From Sedimentisphaerales bacterium (lineage in GTDB: Bacteria; Planctomycetota; Phycisphaerae; Sedimentisphaerales; SM23-30), in contig DAOWIP010000546.1 of NCBI GenBank assembly GCA_030640865.1, forward strand, positions 1 to 10,777: a stretch of DNA of 10,777 bases. The letters are read 5' to 3'. Positions 1-5,782 of the stretch are shown piece after piece; the first letter of the stretch is position 1; each line of letters opens with the position of its first letter. A program made the position numbers and the translations under genes. The notes beneath the pieces were generated by a model that saw nothing but the letters and a program-made list of their open reading frames with translations, made no database searches and was not told the origin of the DNA.

Positions 1-89
1 AGGATACGCCTTGCCATGAGTAGAATAACATAAAAAATTACCTATAATCCAAAATTTATCTTGACTGACCGCCTCTATTTATAGAAGGT
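1..89. other. Stop-rich leader before the beta-helix gene
   Basis: All three plus-strand frames are closed here: stops lie at 17-19, 21-23 and 31-33, and another at 66-68 is in the frame of the gene that follows. No coding sequence can therefore enter that gene from the window edge. A perfect TATAAT lies at 43-48, but no good -35 box stands 16-18 bases before it. The TTGACT at 61-66 has no -10 box at a proper distance. I see no convincing promoter. Confidence 0.5.
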
Positions 90-1460
90 GTGTCAATATC
101 CCCCTATAAGGGGATGCTAAATGCCTACAGTAGCGACAATAGCAACAATTATATTACTTTCCAGGACATTCACGTCAAAGACTCCAACGGCGACGGAGTA
201 AGATACTATAGGTGCGATTATGGAAATGTCAGGCGAGTCAGGGTTGAGTTTTGCAATATGAGCGGTATCAGATATGTTCAATGTCATCGTTACACTCCTA
301 CAGGCGATCTCGGCGGCGATCGACTGTCGATTATCGAATATTGCGAAGTTTCCGGCGATAATCAGAATTACATTGCTCACGGGAATCAGGGCTTTGCTAT
401 GGGCTCCGTAGGCGGTAGCCATGTCTGGGTCCACCACAATATTATGCACGAAGGATATGGGGAATCTATCGGTGTATATAATAATACTTCGTTACCGGAC
501 CAGGGCTGGGCCACGGTGGAGGACAATATCATCTACGATATGCGAAAGGCCGGCATTTATATAGCATCGGGTCGTGACACCATCGTTAGAAGAAATCTGA
601 TATACCATACCGGTAATTCGACATATTACCTTACCTATGCGAATGGTCGCTATTGGGGCGGCCCCGGATTGGGAGTATGCAATGAAATCGGCGACAACCA
701 GAATTATCAATCTAATAATGTATATTTTTATGACAACCTTGTAACCGGCTGTCACGGAGGTTTAGGTATCAGTTCACAGTGGCCGGCAGGAGAGGATGCT
801 ATCAGTAACATAAAGTATTTCAATAACACTCTTGTTGCTAACAACATTAATACCAGTATCGGTCTCGGGGGTCGTGCTGCTATACAGGCAGGTTTCGGCA
901 ATGAGATTAAAAACAATATTTTCTGGTTATATGATTCGTCAGTTGAAGATTACCAGTTCAGGGGTTATGCTCCGTATTCCGGTATTACATGGGACTATAA
1001 TCTTTGGTCGTCTGATCCTGAGATCGGTTGTGCTTACTCATGGCACTGTGAACGAGTAAAAGGCGCTAATGATCCGTACTATGCCCTGCCACAGTTGACA
1101 AGAACCTCCGGTTGGCATAATGTTTCTGTTGGCGAAATTACTCCGGATGATTTTACTCTGCAAAGTAGTTCTCCGGCCATAGATGCCGGCATAGACGTTG
1201 GCCTTACCTATGATTTCGCATGGAACACTGTACCATACGGCTTGGGCACGGACATCGGCGCGTTTGAATTTACGAACCTGGACTCGGACATAAACGACGA
1301 TGGTAAGGTCAATCTCGAAGATTTCGCCGTCCTGGCGACATGGTGGGATAATAAAAACGCCTGTGCGTTGTCGGATTGGTGTGGTGGTGCCGATTTCGAT
1401 ATGAGCGGGACAATTAATTTCTTCGACCTGGCGTACTTTGTCGAGAATTGGCTGCGTTAA
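90..1460 (+). CDS. Right-handed beta-helix protein with C-terminal dockerin-like domain, probably N-terminally truncated
   Basis: Predicted extracellular beta-helix protein, probably polysaccharide-related or surface-attached; no catalytic assignment is possible. Residues about 15-345 show repeated short strands and turns typical of parallel beta-helices (for example YITFQDIHV, WVHHNIMHEG, ATVEDNIIYDM, TIVRRNLIYHTG). Residues 360-367 (SSPAIDAG) and 388-393 (DIGAFE) form the usual end of such helices. Residues 398-456 hold two calcium-loop-like repeats, DSDINDDGKVNLEDF and ADFDMSGTINFFDL, ending in ENWLR: a dockerin-like domain of the planctomycete style. The only usable in-frame starts are GTG at 90 or ATG at 114, and neither has a well-spaced ribosome binding site. 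There is no signal peptide, which is odd for this class, and an in-frame stop lies at 66-68. It may be a 5'-truncated gene or pseudogene. Its G+C content looks lower than that of mcsAB next door. Confidence 0.7.
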   Translation: MSISPYKGMLNAYSSDNSNNYITFQDIHVKDSNGDGVRYYRCDYGNVRRVRVEFCNMSGIRYVQCHRYTPTGDLGGDRLSIIEYCEVSGDNQNYIAHGNQGFAMGSVGGSHVWVHHNIMHEGYGESIGVYNNTSLPDQGWATVEDNIIYDMRKAGIYIASGRDTIVRRNLIYHTGNSTYYLTYANGRYWGGPGLGVCNEIGDNQNYQSNNVYFYDNLVTGCHGGLGISSQWPAGEDAISNIKYFNNTLVANNINTSIGLGGRAAIQAGFGNEIKNNIFWLYDSSVEDYQFRGYAPYSGITWDYNLWSSDPEIGCAYSWHCERVKGANDPYYALPQLTRTSGWHNVSVGEITPDDFTLQSSSPAIDAGIDVGLTYDFAWNTVPYGLGTDIGAFEFTNLDSDINDDGKVNLEDFAVLATWWDNKNACALSDWCGGADFDMSGTINFFDLAYFVENWLR

Positions 1461-1478
1461 AGGGGTCAGGAACCTTTT
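1459..1478. repeat. Short imperfect palindrome, REP/RAYT-like (tentative)
   Basis: The sequence AAAGGGGTCAGGAACC followed by TTTT starts within the TAA stop codon of the beta-helix gene. Its outer AAAGG/CCTTT arms are complementary and the middle is GGTCAGGA. It resembles short palindromes that I recall being scattered near REP-associated tyrosine transposase genes in many bacteria. Only one copy is seen here and no transposase is present, so the assignment is a resemblance only. It could also act as a weak hairpin at the end of the gene. Confidence 0.3.
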
Positions 1479-1543
1479 ATCGCCGCTATCTTTATAAAAC
1501 TGGGAACTACCTTTCCATAAATTGTTTCGTATGGAGTTATGCG

Positions 1544-2026
1544 ATGCAGTGTCAGTTGTGCAATAAACATGCTACCGTGCATCTCACCGAGATTGTCAAC
1601 GGTCATAAGACTGAAAAACATCTATGCGAGGAATGCGCCATAAAGGAAGGTGTTACTGTCAAGGCTCATGTGCCGATCAATGATCTGCTGAACAACCTGA
1701 TGACCGCCCAGAAGGAGTCTCAACAGATCGAGGACATGACCTGTCCGGAGTGTAATATGACCTGGAGGCAGTTTCGCAAAAGTGGGCTGCTGGGCTGTCC
1801 GCATGATTACGTGGCCTTTGAGGAACCGCTCCGGAAATTGATCGAGCGGACTCAGGAGGGCGCATCCACTCATGTGGGCCGAGTGCCCAGGCATACCGGC
1901 GGCAGACATTTCCAGCGGTTGACGCTTATACGGCTGCGGCAGGAACTTCAGCAGGCAATCGAACAGGAGGATTATGAGGCAGCGGTTCAACTCCGTGACG
2001 AAATCAGCAAATGTGAGTCTAATTAG
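1544..2026 (+). CDS. mcsA: McsA, zinc-binding activator of protein-arginine kinase
   Basis: McsA binds and activates the protein-arginine kinase McsB. The 160-residue product has a first CxxC pair at C3/C6 and a second at C28/C31 (zinc finger one). A second metal site has C67 and C70 (TCPEC), then C85 in GCPHDY; the position of the last B. subtilis cysteine is D88 here, beside H87. The central QFRKSG and the following THVGRVPRHTGG segment match the family. Residues 130-160 form a UVR-type helical hairpin (RLRQELQQAIEQEDYEAA). I chose ATG 1544 because GGAG at 1533-1536 is 7 bases upstream and the protein then starts at the conserved cysteines; the open frame runs upstream to 1448 but that extension has no family similarity. 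It lies one base before mcsB. No ctsR gene or recognisable CtsR operator is visible nearby. Confidence 0.9.
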   Translation: MQCQLCNKHATVHLTEIVNGHKTEKHLCEECAIKEGVTVKAHVPINDLLNNLMTAQKESQQIEDMTCPECNMTWRQFRKSGLLGCPHDYVAFEEPLRKLIERTQEGASTHVGRVPRHTGGRHFQRLTLIRLRQELQQAIEQEDYEAAVQLRDEISKCESN

Positions 2027-2027
2027 T

Positions 2028-3086
2028 ATGAATAATATAACGCGAATATACGACAATATCTGTGACTGGATGGACGGTAGCGGCCCACTGAGCGACATTG
2101 TTGTTTCCTCCCGCATTCGTTTGGCCCGTAATGTGTCAGGCTTTGTTTTTTCCACACAGGCCGACGATCAGCAGCGGGAACAGCTTTTACGTTATCTCCA
2201 TGATCAGGTAATGGAAACGGAATTGAAGGACGATCTGTGGTATCTGGAAATGTCCCGTATGGCCCCCCTTGAACGGTTAATGCTGGCGGAGCGACACCTT
2301 ATTTCAGGGCGACTTGCGGAGGGTAACACCGGCTGCGGCGTGGCGATAAGCCACGATGAGTCTATGGCGCTCATGCTCAACGAAGAAGATCACGTACGTG
2401 TCCAGGTACTGGCCAGCGGCCTTCAACTGGAGGAAACTTACGAAAATATCAATCGTATAGACGATCTGCTGGAAGAGAAAATTGAATATACCTTTTCCCC
2501 TCAGTACGGCTATCTGACCGCCTGTCCGACCAACGTGGGAACCGGTATGCGGGTTTCGGTCATGCTCCATCTGCCGGCGTTGAAGATGAGCGGTCAAATC
2601 GAAAAGGTCTTTCGGGCAGCCGGGGAGATGCGACTGGCGGTTCGCGGACTGTACGGCGAGGGGACAGAACCTATCGGCGACTTTTATCAATTGTCGAACC
2701 AGACTACGCTGGGAAAGACCGAACAACAGATTATCGAACAATTAGTCAGTTTGGCGGTCGAGCCTATCGTGGAATACGAACGACAGGCCCGTAATAAACT
2801 GCTCAAGGACAGAATGGCCGCCCTGGACGATAAGATTCACCGCGCTGTCGGTACTCTCACGCACGCCCGGCTAATCAGCTCGGAGGAAACCGCCTATCTG
2901 CTAAGCCTCTTACGGTTAGGCATTCAACTCGACCGCATTAAAGACAAAGACATCTCGCTACGAACGGTTAATGAATTGTTCCTGCTGACACAGCCGGCCC
3001 ATCTGCAACACCATTACAAACAAACCATGGACGCCGGCCAACGCGACGAACTCCGTGCCCGGTTCATCCGGGAACACATCCGATAA
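2028..3086 (+). CDS. mcsB: McsB, protein-arginine kinase
   Basis: ATP:guanido-phosphotransferase-fold kinase that phosphorylates arginine side chains in proteins; in Firmicutes the mark sends clients to ClpCP. The 352-residue length is normal for the family. Visible signatures: SRIRLARN (28-35, nucleotide-phosphate binding arginines), LNEEDHVRVQ (about 117-126, catalytic glutamates), TACPTNVGTG with C166 at the position of the conserved active-site cysteine, and RGLYGEGTEPIGDFYQLSNQ. The C-terminus carries RDELRA at 339-344, matching the RDxxRA phosphoarginine-sensing motif of McsB, so allosteric control is likely retained. Start ATG 2028 follows the mcsA stop by one base, with a weak GTGAG at 2013-2017 about 10 bases upstream; translational coupling is likely. 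An upstream in-frame ATG at 1974 lies inside mcsA and would add 18 unconserved residues. No clpC is adjacent in the window. Confidence 0.95.
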   Translation: MNNITRIYDNICDWMDGSGPLSDIVVSSRIRLARNVSGFVFSTQADDQQREQLLRYLHDQVMETELKDDLWYLEMSRMAPLERLMLAERHLISGRLAEGNTGCGVAISHDESMALMLNEEDHVRVQVLASGLQLEETYENINRIDDLLEEKIEYTFSPQYGYLTACPTNVGTGMRVSVMLHLPALKMSGQIEKVFRAAGEMRLAVRGLYGEGTEPIGDFYQLSNQTTLGKTEQQIIEQLVSLAVEPIVEYERQARNKLLKDRMAALDDKIHRAVGTLTHARLISSEETAYLLSLLRLGIQLDRIKDKDISLRTVNELFLLTQPAHLQHHYKQTMDAGQRDELRARFIREHIR

Positions 3087-3145
3087 GACACTATTGGTCA
3101 GTTAATATATTTTCGCTGGGTTCCATGCCAAGAATTATACAGGAA

Positions 3146-3170
3146 CACCTCTCTGAAATACAGAAAGGTG
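3146..3170. terminator. Hairpin between convergent genes, possible terminator
   Basis: CACCTCTCTG and CAGAAAGGTG form a 10-base-pair stem with one mismatch around an AAATA loop. It sits 60 bases after mcsB and 52 bases after the stop of the opposing TIM-barrel gene, where a shared terminator would be expected. An outer CTGGGT/ACCCAG pair (about 3115-3120 and 3173-3178) could extend it. A T-run follows only at 3186-3190 on the plus strand, so the call as an intrinsic terminator is weak. Confidence 0.35.
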
Positions 3171-3221
3171 CCACCCAGCCGGAGATTTTTCAGCCTGGCT
3201 TCTATTATGCGGAAATACCTT

Positions 3222-4142
3222 TTATCCGGTGAGTTCCTCAAGAAACTGTCGAACCTTTTTCGCCTCGGCGAGCGTTTGTTTTTTATCGCCCAGCTTGATG
3301 CATTCCACAATTAGTGATCCGCTGGTGAAGCCGCCTTGCCTGAGACGGGCCATTAATGCCGGAAAATCCACCTTGCCCGTACCTGGTGTTATATTAACCT
3401 CTGTGCCCCCCCCGTAATCCTTGATACACATACCGGTTACAAGCCCGTCAATGGTGGCGACGTCGGCGACCGGGTCGATTTTGCCCTTGGAGTAATAATA
3501 CACATTTCCCGGATCGTACCAGATGCGAAAATTCTTATGGCCGACCATTTCGACGGTCTTTCGGCACTGTGCCCCGGTGGCGTTCAGGCCGCCGTGCGGT
3601 TTGATACTGATTTCGAGTTTTTTCTCCTCGGCGTAGTCGAAGCACTCGGCGATAACCTTGTAGTATGCGTCAAATAATTCTTTGCTGCGTGTCCCACCCA
3701 TAATGAGGTTTTGCGACTCGCAGGCGGCGCAGTTATCGATAAGTTTCGTAAGGTCTTTAATGCCTGCCTTGACGGACTTTAACCTTGGTATTGTACCATA
3801 TACTGACGCGACTATCAGCCCGCGTTTTTTTACTTCTTCGCTGATTTGCTCGGCCTCTTCGATGGTGGTTGAGATTGATATCATAAGTTTACTTTTGGGC
3901 CCGGGCCCGGCGGTCATAAGCCCGGCGTACTTGAACCCCGCCTCGGCAATAGCGTCTAATGCCACGCGATACTCGTACATATTCCAGGGACGAGTATAGC
4001 AGCCGATTCGCCAGGGACCGTCTTTCTTCTTGGCCGGCTTTGACGCCGTCGTATTAGCACAGGATGCCATCAGCCCCACAGCTCCGAGCTTCATGGTATG
4101 ATCCAGAAAATCACGTCGTGAAAGTTTTTCGATGTAACTCAT
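3222..4142 (-). CDS. Tat-exported sugar phosphate isomerase/epimerase-like TIM-barrel protein
   Basis: Member of the xylose-isomerase-like/AP-endonuclease-2 TIM-barrel superfamily, likely acting outside the cytoplasm on a sugar; substrate unknown. Residues 8-13 (SRRDFL) are a twin-arginine motif followed by a hydrophobic stretch and C28. The lipobox is imperfect, with methionine at -3 of MASC, so lipoprotein status is uncertain. The barrel runs from about 44 to 300. Candidate active-site residues are H183 in KPHGG, D210 in WYDPGN, K241/D242 in IKDY and E280 in LIVEC. K181 stands where many relatives have a metal-binding glutamate. The 306-residue length is typical. ATG at 4142 is preceded by AGGAG nine bases upstream. 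The gene lies downstream of the oxidoreductase on the same strand, 198 bases away, so a shared transcript is possible but not tight. Confidence 0.85.
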   Translation of the reverse strand: MSYIEKLSRRDFLDHTMKLGAVGLMASCANTTASKPAKKKDGPWRIGCYTRPWNMYEYRVALDAIAEAGFKYAGLMTAGPGPKSKLMISISTTIEEAEQISEEVKKRGLIVASVYGTIPRLKSVKAGIKDLTKLIDNCAACESQNLIMGGTRSKELFDAYYKVIAECFDYAEEKKLEISIKPHGGLNATGAQCRKTVEMVGHKNFRIWYDPGNVYYYSKGKIDPVADVATIDGLVTGMCIKDYGGGTEVNITPGTGKVDFPALMARLRQGGFTSGSLIVECIKLGDKKQTLAEAKKVRQFLEELTG

Positions 4143-4184
4143 TTATAATTTCTCCTGTGTGTAAGATTTTTTCTATCAATGTAG

Positions 4185-4204
4185 CTCAAGCATCCTTGCT
4201 TGAG
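4185..4204. repeat. Perfect 8-bp inverted repeat with 4-base loop
   Basis: CTCAAGCA, loop TCCT, then TGCTTGAG: a perfect stem in the gap between the two exported-enzyme genes, 43 bases upstream of the TIM-barrel start. No T-run follows on either strand, so it is not a standard intrinsic terminator. It may be a dispersed repeat, an mRNA processing or stability hairpin, or a protein-binding dyad. Confidence 0.6.
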
Positions 4205-4226
4205 ATTCTAATGCTGAATACTGTAA

Positions 4227-4330
4227 TGTTCGATGTTCGACTCTTTCTGTATTCAATATTTCTTCTCTTCTGCCTTCTGAATTCTTATTTTCTTCTGCCT
4301 TTCTCACAACTCACAACTCACCACTCACAA
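4227..4330. repeat. Mosaic of 7-base tandem repeats
   Basis: Three different heptamers are tandemly repeated within about 100 bases. TGTTCGA occurs twice (4227-4240). TTCTGCC then TTCTGAA and TTCTTAT run over 4268-4288, with TTCTGCC again at 4293-4299. CTCACAA occurs four times with one change over 4303-4330. The strand is strongly pyrimidine-rich in the second half. The block ends 11 bases before the stop codon of the oxidoreductase, so it lies in its 3' untranslated region. It resembles the short tandemly repeated heptamers known from cyanobacterial intergenic regions; no function is evident. Confidence 0.75.
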
Positions 4331-4340
4331 CTTATTCACT

Positions 4341-5591
4341 TCAACCTGCCCTTATCTCGCGTTTCTTGTGATCATAGATCACTCGCTGTCCTGTGTCGTA
4401 CGATTGCATTGCCATGATGACGGCTACCGCGTGTTGATAGCCGGCGTCGATTGACGCGTTGGGTGTTTTTCGTGTACGCATACACTGGAGCCAGTCCAGA
4501 TAGTGATCCGGCATAGGTACTTCCTTAACGGGATTTCTGCCCCGTATAATGCCTTTGTTCTTGCTTCCGCCTTCGGCTGTCAGTACCGGCTCGCTCTGGT
4601 TTGTCATGTCCAGTGTACCCTGATCGCCGAAGAACTTAAAGCTTTTTCCGCTGCTGTTGCCGAAGTTTGTGGAGTAGCTGACCATAAAGCCTTCGGGATA
4701 AACCCACAGGGCCTGTACATGATCGGGACAGGTAAATTTATACTCGTCATTCCACGTGAACGTACCGCCTAAGCACACGCAGCTTGTGGGAAACTTCGCC
4801 CCGGTTATGTAGTGCATCGAGTCAATAAAGTGGCTTCCCAACCCTGGGATCGATCCGTCGGAGAACTCCCGATACCCGTACCAGCCCGCATACAACATGG
4901 GGTCGAACGGGCGGTCTGGGACATCCATCAGGAACTCTTTCCAGTCCACGTCTTTCTTTTTGACCTCCTTAAGGTACTTATACCAATATGGTTTTGTGCC
5001 GTTACGGCACTGTTCGATTCGTCCTACTGTGCCGAGGATACCGGTCTTGTAGAGTTCCCGGCACCCTGTGAAGCTGGGATTGCTTCGTTGTTGTGTACCG
5101 ATTTGGACAATCGTTTTTGCTTTCTTGACGGCGTCGCAGGCGTTTCGCAGTTTATCGAGTTTCATAGCCAGCGGCTTTTCGCAATAGGCGTCTTTGCCTG
5201 CCTTGGCGGCGGCTTCGAGGTGCGTGGTGTGCTGATGATCGCACGAGGCTATCATAACGGCGTCTATGTCTTTCAGTGCCAACAGATCGCGGTAGGAGGA
5301 GAACTTATGCGCATCGCGACCGTACCATTCTTTTACTTTGGCGGCGGCCATTTCCTGGCGTACTCGCCAGGGATCGCATACTGCGACAACCTCGATGTTT
5401 TGGCTTTTGTCGTGTTTGTGCACACTGGCCATGTGGGCGTCGATACCACGGTTGCCGCAGCCTATGATACCGATTGAGATTTTCTCATTGGCGCCGACAA
5501 CACGCCCGTAGCTCCGGGCGGACATAGCCATAACAGCGCCACCTGCCGTGACGGTCTTTAGAAACTTTCGACGGGAATAAATGTTACGCAT
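4341..5591 (-). CDS. Tat-exported Gfo/Idh/MocA family oxidoreductase
   Basis: NAD(P)-dependent sugar or sugar-derivative oxidoreductase, probably exported already folded with its cofactor. Residues 6-12 (SRRKFLK) are a Tat motif followed by an alanine/methionine-rich stretch. The Rossmann motif GIIGCGNRG is at 41-49. CEKPLAM has the family EKP at 138-140, with K139 the usual catalytic lysine. GLGSHFID contains H254 and D257, matching the conserved GxH..D active-site segment. The C-terminal PDHYLDWLQCMRTRKTPNASIDAGYQHA is typical of the planctomycete branch, and 416 residues is a normal length. A strong AGGAGG (complement of 5599-5604) lies eight bases before ATG at 5591. The TIM-barrel gene is next downstream; both being exported suggests work on the same sugar substrate. 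Substrate and reaction are not determined. Confidence 0.9.
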   Translation of the reverse strand: MRNIYSRRKFLKTVTAGGAVMAMSARSYGRVVGANEKISIGIIGCGNRGIDAHMASVHKHDKSQNIEVVAVCDPWRVRQEMAAAKVKEWYGRDAHKFSSYRDLLALKDIDAVMIASCDHQHTTHLEAAAKAGKDAYCEKPLAMKLDKLRNACDAVKKAKTIVQIGTQQRSNPSFTGCRELYKTGILGTVGRIEQCRNGTKPYWYKYLKEVKKKDVDWKEFLMDVPDRPFDPMLYAGWYGYREFSDGSIPGLGSHFIDSMHYITGAKFPTSCVCLGGTFTWNDEYKFTCPDHVQALWVYPEGFMVSYSTNFGNSSGKSFKFFGDQGTLDMTNQSEPVLTAEGGSKNKGIIRGRNPVKEVPMPDHYLDWLQCMRTRKTPNASIDAGYQHAVAVIMAMQSYDTGQRVIYDHKKREIRAG

Positions 5592-5632
5592 TGTAAAACC
5601 TCCTGAAGAATAATGTATTGTTAGAAGATATC

Positions 5633-5687
5633 AAACCTATCAGGTTTTCTGAATATAAATCTATACGCACCGCGTATGGGAATTCCC
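5633..5687. promoter_or_regulatory. Cluster of three dyads upstream of the oxidoreductase gene
   Basis: Three perfect symmetric elements lie 42-96 bases upstream of the oxidoreductase start: AAACCT-ATC-AGGTTT (5633-5647), ATACGC-ACC-GCGTAT (5663-5677) and GGGAATTCCC (5678-5687), the last two directly adjoining. This is the region where the promoter of that minus-strand gene should be, so operator sites are plausible. They could instead be RNA hairpins in the leader, or part of the end of the upstream TPR/HEAT gene, whose stop is at 5783-5785. No clear -35/-10 pair could be assigned. Confidence 0.35.
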
Positions 5688-5782
5688 GCGAGCGAAACCA
5701 TAACATCTTGTCGTAAGGTTCTTTACCCGCGTACTAACGGGAAAATTCAATCGTGAGCACTATAAAGTGTTACGAGATTTAC

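Noticed and set aside
61..90. TTGACT with TATTTA/TATAGA as a promoter
   Set aside because: Spacing between the boxes is only 9-13 bases, too short for a sigma-70 type promoter.
1448..1543. Upstream extension of mcsA by 32 residues
   Set aside because: The extension overlaps the beta-helix gene, has no ribosome binding site and no family similarity; ATG 1544 has GGAG seven bases upstream and begins at the conserved cysteines.
1622..2155. Minus-strand open frame of 177 codons
   Set aside because: Antisense to mcsA and the start of mcsB, both firmly identified; no motif of its own.
4064..4417. Plus-strand open frame of 117 codons through the repeat region
   Set aside because: It overlaps the ends of two well-supported minus-strand genes and runs through tandem repeats; the protein has no recognisable motif.
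4812..5477. Plus-strand open frame of 221 codons opposite the oxidoreductase
   Set aside because: It lies wholly antisense to a clear Gfo/Idh/MocA gene and reads as a codon shadow of it.
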